Both the position numbers and the translations under genes were made by a program. A model generated the notes under the pieces. It ran no database searches, was not told where the DNA came from, and was given only the letters and a program-made list of their open reading frames with translations. A stretch of DNA of 64,000 nucleotides, taken from positions 496,001-560,000 of the forward strand of contig NZ_JBHTDN010000002.1 in NCBI RefSeq assembly GCF_042666505.1, read 5' to 3'. The DNA is from Parapedobacter sp042666505. Lineage in GTDB: Bacteria > Bacteroidota > Bacteroidia > Sphingobacteriales > Sphingobacteriaceae. Numbering within the stretch: the stretch's first letter is position 1; each line of letters opens with the position of its first letter. Shown here piece by piece: positions 17,446 through 26,521 of the stretch.

Positions 17446-19140
17446 ATGAAACCAACTTTAAAATATAAAACTCCCCTGCTCCTTGTCGCATTATTTTTTA
17501 TTGCTGCGTGTAGCAGGAAAGATTTCGCAGAGTACAACACCGATCCAGATGCGGTCGTCGATATCACACTGCAACCGCTTTTTGCCCGGGCGATAACCTA
17601 TGTGCATGATAATGATTTCGAAGCATTCTATGATAATTACAATTTTATCCCGAGATGGTCTAGAGCATTTCTCCAACGGACGGGCAACGGTATCACGGTT
17701 TCCGAATCAGCCGCAAACACCAATAATCGGTATGGCCGGTTCTATAGTGGTGTCGGGCCATTGCTGATAGATATCCAACAAATTGTCGATAAAATGCCTG
17801 AAGAAGAAAGAGCACGCTACATCTATATGCGCACTATTCCCACTATTCTGAAAGTGTATTATGCATGGTATGTTTCTGATGTAAATGGTAGCCTCGCGTA
17901 CACGGAAGCATTTGGAGCACGTTATGGAGGTACACTCACGCCTAAGTATGAGACCCAAAGTGAGTTGTATGCTATTTTTGATCAAGAATTGAAGGAGGCT
18001 GTCAATATTCTTAAAACGCCCCAACCGGTCGAACAATTCAGCTATGAAAACAGCGACCTCTATTTCCAAGGCGACATTGGCAAATGGGTGAAAGCAGCAA
18101 ACTCGCTCCGTATGGCAATTGCACTGCGTCTTTCTAAAAGAGATCCGCAACGCATGGCGAACATTGTACAGGAAGTACTTGCTGACGATGGTGGCGTAAT
18201 CAACAATGCAGAAGAAGAATGGGTATTTTATCCAGGCGCACAGTTTACCGGAGGCGGCAACTGGAACATTACCGGAAACGGCAGAGCTTTTGTTGGTGAT
18301 CATGACGTAGTGGACTACATGTGGAATAATCAAGACCCTCGCCTCCGTTTTTTCTTCGTGAAAAATATGTGGAGTGAAGAAAATTTCGAAATTGCCAAGC
18401 AACAAGGCATTATACCGGCAAATGCGACATTTGACAACAGAAGATATTACGGCCAATATTCCAGCCCATCTTCCGCAGAAGAGCCTTCTAAATCCCGTTT
18501 TTTCAATCCGTTGCAAATCGAAAACGGTGAAGAAGAAATTACGCTTGACACCGTATCTCGTATCCAAGATCGTCTTTTCCAACCGGAAAATAATGGAGGT
18601 ACCGGACTTGGCACTATGCCAGTAATCACCTATGCGGACGTTTGTTTTATGCGAGCGGAGCTAGCCCAAAGAGGAGTGACTAGCGAAAATGCAGAAGAAT
18701 GGTATTATAAGGGAATAGAGGCTTCTTTACAGTTTTATGACGACGCAGCTAACCGAGCAATGGTATACGACTATTCACCATTAACCGTGGAAGAAGTTGC
18801 CAAATTCAAAAGTCAGTCAGATATCGCGTTTGACCCAGCAAAAGGCCTCGAACAAATTATCATGCAGGCTTACTTGAATTTTTTCAGAAATTACAACGAG
18901 GCTTGGGCCATCGTGAAAAGAACGGGAATGCCTAATGCGAACACTGCCATTGCCTTTGAACCTTGGTATGTCGACAATCAGCCAATTCAAATGCCTCGAC
19001 GCTTTGTCATCAGTTATCCGTTAGCCGGTGACTACAATTATCAAAACCGGTTTGACGCAGTAGAAGAAATGCGGAAGGATCCAGATTTTGGCGAACCGAC
19101 CAGTATACTTGGACGAGTCTGGTGGGACAAATCTGAGTGA
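17446..19140 (+). CDS. SusD/RagB-like surface lipoprotein, pair 2
   Basis: 564 residues from the ATG at 17446; a TTG at 17437 is also in frame but adds only MKA. The lipoprotein signal has lipobox FIAAC with Cys22, followed by SRKDFAEYNTDPDAVVD, the NTDP block common at the start of this SusD subgroup. A TPR-like region includes TIPTILKVYYAWYVSDVNGSLAYTEA, and it ends in LGRVWWDKSE, similar to the end of the first SusD. A strong terminator follows 18 bp after the stop. Confidence 0.92.
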   Translation: MKPTLKYKTPLLLVALFFIAACSRKDFAEYNTDPDAVVDITLQPLFARAITYVHDNDFEAFYDNYNFIPRWSRAFLQRTGNGITVSESAANTNNRYGRFYSGVGPLLIDIQQIVDKMPEEERARYIYMRTIPTILKVYYAWYVSDVNGSLAYTEAFGARYGGTLTPKYETQSELYAIFDQELKEAVNILKTPQPVEQFSYENSDLYFQGDIGKWVKAANSLRMAIALRLSKRDPQRMANIVQEVLADDGGVINNAEEEWVFYPGAQFTGGGNWNITGNGRAFVGDHDVVDYMWNNQDPRLRFFFVKNMWSEENFEIAKQQGIIPANATFDNRRYYGQYSSPSSAEEPSKSRFFNPLQIENGEEEITLDTVSRIQDRLFQPENNGGTGLGTMPVITYADVCFMRAELAQRGVTSENAEEWYYKGIEASLQFYDDAANRAMVYDYSPLTVEEVAKFKSQSDIAFDPAKGLEQIIMQAYLNFFRNYNEAWAIVKRTGMPNANTAIAFEPWYVDNQPIQMPRRFVISYPLAGDYNYQNRFDAVEEMRKDPDFGEPTSILGRVWWDKSE

Positions 19141-19157
19141 TAAAACTTAGTTACATT

Positions 19158-19198
19158 AACTCAATCTGCCCGCATCATGGCGGCCAGATTGAGTTTTT
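19158..19198 (+). terminator. Rho-independent terminator after SusD pair 2
   Basis: An 11-bp perfect stem, 19158-19168 with 19185-19195, and a 16-nt loop. The right arm ends in GTT and runs into a T run up to 19198. Transcription of the redoxin gene that follows must come from read-through or from a promoter in the short gap. Confidence 0.85.
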
Positions 19199-19233
19199 GA
19201 TCTTAGAAGATGCAATAAAAGGAAAATATTCAA

Positions 19234-19833
19234 ATGGAGATCATAAAAAATTGTCACCTGATTATCTTTTCAGCTCTTTCTAGCATACTAATATGGATGT
19301 CTATGTCGCAAATCGCAAGGTCGCAATCCTTGTCAATAGCTGGTCTTACACTTACAGACGTCCAAACTGGTAATTCATTTCTCCTTTCAAGCGGCACCGA
19401 TTCAGCAACTGTTTTTGTGTTTTTATCACCTGAATGCCCTTTATGCCAATCGTACACCAAAACAATTAGGGAGCTATCTACAAAATACCGCAACCGAGTT
19501 CGATTTATTGGTGTTTTTCCTGGCAATTCCTATTCCCGCGAAAAAATAACATCTTTTGTCTCCAGATATCAATTACAAATACCCGCGTTTTTGGACGCTG
19601 ATTTTTCGACCGCAAATGCCATGAATGTAAGCGTTACGCCTACTGTCGTTTTTGTTAAACAGTCCAAACTAGTGTATTTCGGAGCAATTGACAATTGGGC
19701 ATCTGGTCTCGGGAAAAAACGCAACTTGATTACGGAGCATTATCTTGCCGATGCGATCGCTCAAAGCCTTTCGCATCAAATCGTTACCGTAGTTCGTACC
19801 GAGCCGATAGGTTGTGGTCTTAACATGTATTGA
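19234..19833 (+). CDS. Exported redoxin (AhpC/TSA-thioredoxin fold) with CPLC centre
   Basis: 199 residues. A hydrophobic N-terminus (about 8-30, ending IARSQS) suggests export. The thioredoxin fold shows the active site ECPLCQSY (Cys68, Cys71) after strand VFVFLSP and the cis-proline loop VTPTVVFV (Pro136). The C-terminus has a further conserved cysteine in RTEPIGCGLNMY (Cys194). In several phyla this type of redoxin is fused to the kind of protein encoded by the next gene, which starts one base after this stop. The likely role is thiol-based maturation or electron transfer for that partner. The gene is AT-rich like the SusCD genes before it. Confidence 0.8.
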   Translation: MEIIKNCHLIIFSALSSILIWMSMSQIARSQSLSIAGLTLTDVQTGNSFLLSSGTDSATVFVFLSPECPLCQSYTKTIRELSTKYRNRVRFIGVFPGNSYSREKITSFVSRYQLQIPAFLDADFSTANAMNVSVTPTVVFVKQSKLVYFGAIDNWASGLGKKRNLITEHYLADAIAQSLSHQIVTVVRTEPIGCGLNMY

Positions 19834-19834
19834 A

Positions 19835-21145
19835 ATGCTTTTTGTTCGGCTATTTTGCTTTCTGCTACTTACAAGTCAAATCCAAGCGCAGACTTATTAC
19901 CAAGACGTAAAACCGATCATCACCGCTAAGTGCATTTCCTGTCATCGATCTGGCGAAGCAGCCCCATTTACGCTCACCTCTTTTGAAGATGTGGCCAAAC
20001 GCGCTAACTTCATCAAAAAAGTGGTACAAACACGTTACATGCCTCCATGGCAAGCCGACAATGGATATGTGCATTTTGCAAATGACAGGTCATTGACGTC
20101 CAAAGAAATCGAAACAATTGTTAAGTGGGTCGACAAAGGGGCAAAAGAAGGAAAGAAAACAAACGAAACTCAAATACAAGAAGTGTACAGCCTGACTGCC
20201 TACGGCCGTTCACCAGACCTTACTTTTACAACGCGAGATACGTTTGTTGTCAAAGGAAACAACACCGAACGTTTTGTGGAGTTTAAAATACCGTTCGAAT
20301 TGGACAAACCGTGTAATGTGGAAGCAGTGGAGTTCTTTAGCAACAACAAACGCCTCATACACCATGTAAATTATGCAGTGCAAATGATTGCTGACTCAAC
20401 CATAGATATTCATCAAGCACCCTCGTTTGCAAATTATACCGATGGTGGGAAACTGTACAATGACCCTTACAGAATCTTCAAAAAGGACCTAGCCTACTAT
20501 GGAGGATGGATCCCCGGCAGTTCGTTTGAAACATATCCGTCGAATGTGGGATGGATTATGCCTAAACGTGGCGTAATCCTCATGACGATCCACTTTTCAC
20601 CGACACCGATCGACGAGGCTTCAATTAATGGTATCAATCTCTTCTTCACCGATAAACCGATTGAACGCGAAGTAACGGTTGTTAGCTTTGGATCTGGTGG
20701 GTTGGGTGAAAATGATATCCGTCCCTCGTTTTTTATGATCCCTGCCAACAAGATATCCGAGTACTCCCTTAAATTCACTAATCCAAAGGAAGACTTATCT
20801 TTGCTCTATATCTGGCCACACATGCATTATATCGGCAAATCATTCAAAGCCTATTATACAACTGCGCAAGACACCGTACCTTTAGTAAATATCCCAAATT
20901 GGGACTACCGATGGCAGGAAATGTATAGATATAAGACCTTTATGAAAATCCCAAAAGGATCTACCATCCATATGGAATGCTCCTATGACAATACCGCAGA
21001 CAATCCGTTCAATCCGTTCAGTCCACCACAGCCTATTTTTTCTTATTCGAATATGAAGTCTGATCAGGAAATGATGACACTTTTGTTGATATACGTCCCG
21101 TACAGGAAAAACGACGAATTTTTAACCACCAACAATTCCCAATAA
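19835..21145 (+). CDS. Exported cytochrome c / copper type II monooxygenase-like protein
   Basis: 436 residues from the ATG at 19835, giving a clean signal peptide ending in IQAQ. The mature N-terminus has a c-type haem site CISCH (33-37) and a possible Met ligand in RYMPPWQ (Met69). The rest matches the two-domain fold of copper type II, ascorbate-dependent monooxygenases such as peptidylglycine alpha-hydroxylating monooxygenase. CuH ligands would be His176-His177 (LIHHVNYAV) and His253 (LMTIHFSP). CuM ligands would be His329 and His331 (WPHMHYIG) and Met380 (TIHMECSYD). All six are in the expected order and spacing. The periplasmic substrate is unknown. It is tightly coupled to the redoxin upstream and the fucosidase 2 bp downstream. 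Confidence 0.78.
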   Translation: MLFVRLFCFLLLTSQIQAQTYYQDVKPIITAKCISCHRSGEAAPFTLTSFEDVAKRANFIKKVVQTRYMPPWQADNGYVHFANDRSLTSKEIETIVKWVDKGAKEGKKTNETQIQEVYSLTAYGRSPDLTFTTRDTFVVKGNNTERFVEFKIPFELDKPCNVEAVEFFSNNKRLIHHVNYAVQMIADSTIDIHQAPSFANYTDGGKLYNDPYRIFKKDLAYYGGWIPGSSFETYPSNVGWIMPKRGVILMTIHFSPTPIDEASINGINLFFTDKPIEREVTVVSFGSGGLGENDIRPSFFMIPANKISEYSLKFTNPKEDLSLLYIWPHMHYIGKSFKAYYTTAQDTVPLVNIPNWDYRWQEMYRYKTFMKIPKGSTIHMECSYDNTADNPFNPFSPPQPIFSYSNMKSDQEMMTLLLIYVPYRKNDEFLTTNNSQ

Positions 21146-21147
21146 TC

Positions 21148-22611
21148 ATGCGAATAGACTATCCCAATTTTCATCGAGCTATTAGCCTCTTTTTACTCTC
21201 CTGCATCCCGTATATAGCTGTATCCCAACACCACAACGTCTCTGCGGGCTACCTCCCTCCTTCCGATCCCCTGGTGCAACAGAATCTCTCCGAGTGGCAG
21301 GACCTCAAATTCGGGCTTTTCATGCATTGGGGTACCTACAGCCAATGGGGTATCGTGGAAAGCTGGAGCCTCTGCCCGGAAGATGAAGGGTGGACGGTAC
21401 GGCGCGGCCCACACGCCCAAAATTATTTTGACTACGTAAAAGCCTACGAAAACCTACAGACGACGTTCAATCCCACGCAATTCGATCCCAAAAAATGGGC
21501 CGATGCGGCTAAACAGGCCGGCATGAAATACGTCGTTTTCACCACCAAACACCACGATGGTTTTGCCATGTTTGACACCCAGCAGAGCGATTACAAAATC
21601 ACCGACCCGAAAACGCCTTTCTCCAGTAATCCAAAAGCCAACGTAACCAAGGGCATTTTTGATGCGTTTCGCACTGACGGTTTCAAGATCGGAGCCTATT
21701 TCTCTAAACCCGACTGGCATTCCGACGACTACTGGTGGCCTTACTTTCCACCCAAAGATCGAAACGTAAATTACGATCCGACTAAATATCCCGAGCGGTG
21801 GGAAAACTTTAAAAACTTTACCTACAACCAGATCGAGGAACTGATGACCGATTATGGCAGGGTGGATATCCTGTGGCTGGATGGCGGTTGGGTTAGGCCT
21901 TTTGCCACCATTGACACGACGGTGGAATGGCAACGCACGATCAAAGTGGAACAGGATATCGATATGGCCCGCGTCGCAAAGATGGCCCGCAGTCATCAGC
22001 CCGGCCTTTTGATAGTGGATCGCACCGTGCCCGGTGCATATGAAAACTACGTGACTCCCGAACAGCAGGTCCCATCTGAACCGCTCGACATCCCCTGGGA
22101 AAGCTGCCTCACCTTGGGCAACTCTTGGAGTTATGTACCGAATGATTCCTATAAGCCTGCTCGGCAAGTCATACATACACTTATCAAAATCGTTTCCCGG
22201 GGGGGCAACTATCTCCTAAATATCGGCCCCGGACCCGATGGCGATTGGGCTCCGGATGCATACGATCGCCTGAAAGCCGTGGGCGAATGGATGGCACTCA
22301 ATGGCGAAGGGATTTACAGTACCCGAACCGTCACCCCTGATGCGCAGGACCGCGTTTTTTATACCCAACATAAAGATGGCCGTAACAGCTACGCCTTTCT
22401 GCTTTCCGACGACGATAGTGACCTATTACAACTTCCCTCTACCCTCCAACTGACGCTACCCGGTGGCAAACCCGTAAAACAGGTCGAAATCCTCGGACTG
22501 GGTAAGGTACCTTTTAGAATGAAGGAGAAGATAGTGGAAATTGTTATCCCCAACAACAAGCGTAACCATGTCAATCTACGTTACGCTGCAGCCATCAAAT
22601 TAAGCCATTAA
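21148..22611 (+). CDS. GH29 alpha-L-fucosidase
   Basis: 487 residues. A signal peptide ends near AVSQ, followed by the GH29 barrel: LKFGLFMHWGTYSQWG, KYVVFTTKHHDGFAMF, and VDILWLDGGWV with the catalytic nucleophile Asp245. A C-terminal beta-sandwich closes the protein. GH29 enzymes release alpha-L-fucose with retention from glycoproteins, xyloglucan or fucosylated oligosaccharides. The gene starts 2 bp after the copper-oxygenase gene but is clearly more GC-rich than it, so the operon looks assembled from parts of different origin. The general acid/base is not obvious from sequence, as is usual in this family. Confidence 0.95.
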   Translation: MRIDYPNFHRAISLFLLSCIPYIAVSQHHNVSAGYLPPSDPLVQQNLSEWQDLKFGLFMHWGTYSQWGIVESWSLCPEDEGWTVRRGPHAQNYFDYVKAYENLQTTFNPTQFDPKKWADAAKQAGMKYVVFTTKHHDGFAMFDTQQSDYKITDPKTPFSSNPKANVTKGIFDAFRTDGFKIGAYFSKPDWHSDDYWWPYFPPKDRNVNYDPTKYPERWENFKNFTYNQIEELMTDYGRVDILWLDGGWVRPFATIDTTVEWQRTIKVEQDIDMARVAKMARSHQPGLLIVDRTVPGAYENYVTPEQQVPSEPLDIPWESCLTLGNSWSYVPNDSYKPARQVIHTLIKIVSRGGNYLLNIGPGPDGDWAPDAYDRLKAVGEWMALNGEGIYSTRTVTPDAQDRVFYTQHKDGRNSYAFLLSDDDSDLLQLPSTLQLTLPGGKPVKQVEILGLGKVPFRMKEKIVEIVIPNNKRNHVNLRYAAAIKLSH

Positions 22612-22629
22612 CATCAAATTTACCTGATT

Positions 22630-25170
22630 ATGCCAACACCTTACTTCTATGCTAGAATCGCTTGGTTCGTCATTGCTGTTTGCTATACGTTTTCCGGGCT
22701 ACACGCTCAAACGACTCATCTGTTTACAGATGGCCTTTATGTTCAAGTACCCGCGAACTACGGCCGTGAAGCCATTTATACCGATGTATTGTTATGGCAT
22801 TATTATCAAGGCACCACACGCCCGCCTCAATCCGGACAGGCGCTCTTTGAACAGGATGGCGAGGAATCTCCGATTTGGGCACCTATCACAGCGGACACAT
22901 CGGGCTTTTTTCGGCCCCAACCAGATGCCGGTGGAAACCTCAACAGCCCCAATAATCCCGCAGGCCCCGGACGGATAGACCGCCCAAGCAGCACTACGCA
23001 ACCGGCCCAGCCACGTCGCGGGTGGGGGCCAAGCTACCTCTACCTCACCTATCAATCGCCCAAAACCCAAGTTGCCCTACTTAACATTCGAGGGAACAGC
23101 GCCGTATTGGTAAACGGTCAATTGCATACCGGCGATCCGTATCGGATGGGTTGGATGCACATACCTGTACAGTTGAAAAAGGGGGTGAACGAATTTTTCG
23201 TCCGCGGTTTGTTTGTAGCCGCAGCGCTCCAATTCCCTCAAAAACCGGTGTACCTGAATACCGACGACCTTACCCTTCCAGACATTGTGCAGGGGAAAGA
23301 CAACAGCCGCTTGTTGGCGGGAGTTGTCGTTATCAATACCTCGTCAAAAACCTTACGCGGATTGACCATCAGCAGTACTATTCAGGGACAGGTCGCAGAA
23401 ACCGCCCTACCCGACATCGCTCCGTACGGCACACGAAAAGTCGCCATCCCGATCAATGCCACGCGAGTGACCACAACCGGCGATATATCAAGCCAAATCA
23501 AGCTAAGTCAAAAAGGAAAAATGATCGATCAACAGGAGCTGTTACTGCGTAGCGTGCCCCCTGACGTGCCTTACCGGATAACCTTCGTAAGCGAAATCGA
23601 CGGCAGCCTCCAATATTATGCTGTCAATCCTGCTACTGGAGGCGAGAAGCCGGGTAACGCTTTATTCTTTTCGGTACATGGCGCCGGTGTGGAGGCGATC
23701 GGGCAAGCCCAAGCTTACACCGCCAAAGATTGGGGCACGCTTATAGCCCCTACCAATCGCAGACCGCGGGGATTCAACTGGGAAGACTGGGGCCGTATCG
23801 ACGCACTGGAGGTACTCGCATTGGCACGCAAAACGCTCCAGCCCGATACCCAACGCATTTACCTTACCGGACATTCCATGGGTGGCCACGGCACGTGGTT
23901 CCTTGGTGCTACCTATCCCGATAAATGGGCAGCCATTGCCCCCTGTGCCGGATACCCGACACTCAAGGGTTACGGTTCGGCCGATGGGCTGATACCCGAA
24001 AAGGGGCGAAATGAGATGGAGAATCTCTTGTTGCGTTCCAGCAACCAAAGTGACGTGATTGCGTACGCGTCGAATTATAAACCGCTGGGTGTATACATAT
24101 TGCACGGCGATGCCGATCGCACCGTACCGGTCACGTACGCCCGTCAGATGCGCGCGATCCTGGGTGAATTTCACCCGGATTTCAACTATTATGAATACCC
24201 CAATGGCTCACATTGGTATAGCAATGAGAGCGTAGACTGGAAACCGCTGTTTGACTATTTTCGATGGCACCGTCGCAAGGCAGACACTGCCGTGCATACC
24301 ATTGATTTTAAAACCGCTAATCCCGGCATCTCGGCTTCCTACTACTGGGCTACTGTCTATCAGCAGCAGGAACCTTTGAAATTTTCCCGGCTTATCCTAT
24401 CCCGCAATATCGACCAAGGAACGATCACCGGCAAAACTGAGAACGTCCAGACCCTACAGCTGGATATCAGCGCGTTTCCTACTACGCAATCCATTCGCAT
24501 CCAGCTGGATAGCCTGCCGGAGGTAATTCTGGAAAAACCGGCAGCTACTCCGTTCGTGTACCTCAAAAAACGAGGCAGCTATTGGCAAGTGGCTGAGCGG
24601 CCTTCGGCCGAAGAAAAAGGGCCTCACCGCAATGGGACCTTCAAGGAAGCCTTCAACCGTCGCATGGTATACGTATACGGCACACACGGCTCAGAACCGG
24701 AAAACCAATGGGCAATCGAAAAGGCAAGGTACGATGCGGAGGCCTGGTATTACCGCGGAAATGGTGCGTTCGATCTCATTGCTGATCGAGATTTTGATGC
24801 CATGGCTTATGCTGATCGAAACATCATCTTGATCGGCAACGCCAAAACAAATAGCGTGTGGAATACGGTACTGGCCGATTGCCCCATCGCGGTTAATCCC
24901 GGAACGATTCGGGTCGGCGGAAAACAATACGAGGGCGACGACCTTGGCGGGTATTTTATCTGGAGAAAGCCCGGCACCTCCACTGGGTCGATAGGTGTCA
25001 TTACTGGCACTGGCCTCAAAGGGATGCAGGCGGCAACAGCTAACCAATACTTCGCCGGTGCCAGCGGCTTTCCGGATTACCTATTCTTCAAACTGGATAT
25101 GTTGAAAAATGGCCCTGAAAGCGTTATTGAGGCTGGATTTTATACCAATCAATGGGAGGTAGCCCAATGA
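22630..25170 (+). CDS. Secreted multidomain esterase/peptidase-like alpha/beta hydrolase
   Basis: 846 residues. A signal peptide ends in LHAQ. The N-terminal part (to about residue 310) is beta-rich and includes a PGRIDRPSSTTQPAQ linker. The alpha/beta-hydrolase core has the nucleophile elbow TGHSMGGHGTW (Ser416), an acid in LHGDADRTVPV and the His in YPNGSHWY. This arrangement resembles the prolyl oligopeptidase/feruloyl esterase (CE1) group. A further C-terminal region of about 280 residues shows no family I recognise. Its position after a fucosidase suggests removal of ester groups from glycan. Its stop codon overlaps the next start (ATGA). Confidence 0.82.
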   Translation: MPTPYFYARIAWFVIAVCYTFSGLHAQTTHLFTDGLYVQVPANYGREAIYTDVLLWHYYQGTTRPPQSGQALFEQDGEESPIWAPITADTSGFFRPQPDAGGNLNSPNNPAGPGRIDRPSSTTQPAQPRRGWGPSYLYLTYQSPKTQVALLNIRGNSAVLVNGQLHTGDPYRMGWMHIPVQLKKGVNEFFVRGLFVAAALQFPQKPVYLNTDDLTLPDIVQGKDNSRLLAGVVVINTSSKTLRGLTISSTIQGQVAETALPDIAPYGTRKVAIPINATRVTTTGDISSQIKLSQKGKMIDQQELLLRSVPPDVPYRITFVSEIDGSLQYYAVNPATGGEKPGNALFFSVHGAGVEAIGQAQAYTAKDWGTLIAPTNRRPRGFNWEDWGRIDALEVLALARKTLQPDTQRIYLTGHSMGGHGTWFLGATYPDKWAAIAPCAGYPTLKGYGSADGLIPEKGRNEMENLLLRSSNQSDVIAYASNYKPLGVYILHGDADRTVPVTYARQMRAILGEFHPDFNYYEYPNGSHWYSNESVDWKPLFDYFRWHRRKADTAVHTIDFKTANPGISASYYWATVYQQQEPLKFSRLILSRNIDQGTITGKTENVQTLQLDISAFPTTQSIRIQLDSLPEVILEKPAATPFVYLKKRGSYWQVAERPSAEEKGPHRNGTFKEAFNRRMVYVYGTHGSEPENQWAIEKARYDAEAWYYRGNGAFDLIADRDFDAMAYADRNIILIGNAKTNSVWNTVLADCPIAVNPGTIRVGGKQYEGDDLGGYFIWRKPGTSTGSIGVITGTGLKGMQAATANQYFAGASGFPDYLFFKLDMLKNGPESVIEAGFYTNQWEVAQ

Positions 25171-26336
25171 AAGTCTCCAATCCTTTTTTTCGCACGGGCA
25201 TATTGGCCGTGCTCATATGCTACTCGTGCGTTGTGAGTATGGCTCAGCAGAAATCAACTAAAGCAACCACCCGTATGCTGGTGCAAAAAGCGCTGGCGGC
25301 TGCGCTGGAAGCCTATCGGCCAATGGCCGAACAACAATGGGTCCACAAACAAATCATTCACCCGGCAGACAGCGCAGTTCTCCGTTTTGAATACCGGATA
25401 TTCGGCGATAAACCGGCCGATGGGCGCAGCCTCTACATCTCTCTGCACGGTGGCGGTAATGCGCCCGCCGAAGTGAACGACCGGCAATGGACCAACCAAA
25501 TTTCGCTTTACAAGCCAAAGGAAGGGGTGTATGTGGCACCACGCGCCCCGACAAACACCTGGATGCTATGGCATGAAAACCACATCGATGCCCTATTTGA
25601 CGAACTGATCAAAACAGCCATCGTGATGGAGGATGTAAACCCTAACAAGGTATATCTGCTGGGCTACTCGGCAGGGGGCGATGGGGTGTTCCAACTGGCA
25701 CCGCGTATGGCCGATCGATGGGCCGCCGCTTCTATGATGGCCGGGCATCCTGGCGATGCGTCAATCCTCAATTTGCGTAACCTCCCGTTTGCCATCTTTA
25801 TGGGCGGCAAGGATGCCGCATACAACCGCAATGGACTGGCAGCCGAATGGGGAAAGAAATTAGACAGTCTGCAACAAAGCGACTCACAGGGCTACCCACA
25901 CTCGGTTAAGATTTACCCTGAAGATGGCCATTGGATGCAACGGAAAGACACCATTGCAATTGATTGGATGGCAGGCTACCATCGCAAACCTAATCCGAAT
26001 AAGGTGATCTGGGTACAGGATGACCGGCTACACGATCGGTTTTATTGGCTGGGTGTACCGCAGGACAACGCTGCAACGGGAAAGACGTTAATTGCTTCGA
26101 TCAACAAACAAACCATAACCATCGAACACAACGATTACGACACGTTTTACCTGTACTTAACGGACGGACTTGTTAATTTCAACAAACCGGTCAGGGTAAT
26201 TTTCCAAGGAAAGCAGCTTTTTAAAGGGAAAGTCAAGCACAATCCACAGGTAATTACCGAAACAGCCGAACTACTGGACGAAGGGAAAGTGGCCGTTGGT
26301 AGACTTAACTATAGCAATGGGAAAATAATGCAGTAA
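25167..26336 (+). CDS. Secreted carboxylesterase/PHB-depolymerase-like hydrolase
   Basis: 389 residues from the ATG at 25167, preceded 7 bases away by GGGAGG, a real Shine-Dalgarno site of the kind rarely seen in this phylum. The ATGA overlap with the previous gene indicates translational coupling. The signal peptide ends in SMAQ. The alpha/beta-hydrolase core has YLHGGGNAP for the oxyanion region, LLGYSAGGDGVF with Ser168, an acid after FIMGGKDAAYN and His in YPEDGHWM. It resembles the core of the preceding hydrolase, and two non-identical esterases in series suggest substrate bearing more than one ester type. Confidence 0.82.
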   Translation: MKVSNPFFRTGILAVLICYSCVVSMAQQKSTKATTRMLVQKALAAALEAYRPMAEQQWVHKQIIHPADSAVLRFEYRIFGDKPADGRSLYISLHGGGNAPAEVNDRQWTNQISLYKPKEGVYVAPRAPTNTWMLWHENHIDALFDELIKTAIVMEDVNPNKVYLLGYSAGGDGVFQLAPRMADRWAAASMMAGHPGDASILNLRNLPFAIFMGGKDAAYNRNGLAAEWGKKLDSLQQSDSQGYPHSVKIYPEDGHWMQRKDTIAIDWMAGYHRKPNPNKVIWVQDDRLHDRFYWLGVPQDNAATGKTLIASINKQTITIEHNDYDTFYLYLTDGLVNFNKPVRVIFQGKQLFKGKVKHNPQVITETAELLDEGKVAVGRLNYSNGKIMQ

Positions 26337-26479
26337 CACCACATTCTGCTTCCGTATGTTAGGCTGCGGCCGAAATCACCATTCGCAACTACGCAGTAGA
26401 TCCATTCCGGATTGGAAAAAAAGAGAACTCCTGTGCCAAAAATAAGGTATATAGGAAATTTTTAAGGAGGCTACAGCAG

Positions 26480-26487
26480 TATATTTG
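26480..26487 (+). promoter_or_regulatory. Possible promoter of the GH16 lipoprotein gene
   Basis: TATATTTG fits the TAnnTTTG -7 consensus and lies 34 nt before the ATG. The -33 region is only a T run, so this is a weak call. Confidence 0.4.
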
Positions 26488-26521
26488 GCGCTATTGGTAA
26501 ATCAAAATTAAGCAGAAATTT

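Noticed and set aside
17707..18582. 291-residue open frame on the minus strand
   Set aside because: Antisense to the second SusD; rich in Cys, His and Ile stretches with no domain pattern, a typical shadow frame.
21454..22176. 240-residue open frame on the minus strand
   Set aside because: Antisense to the GH29 gene, with no signature and no promoter.
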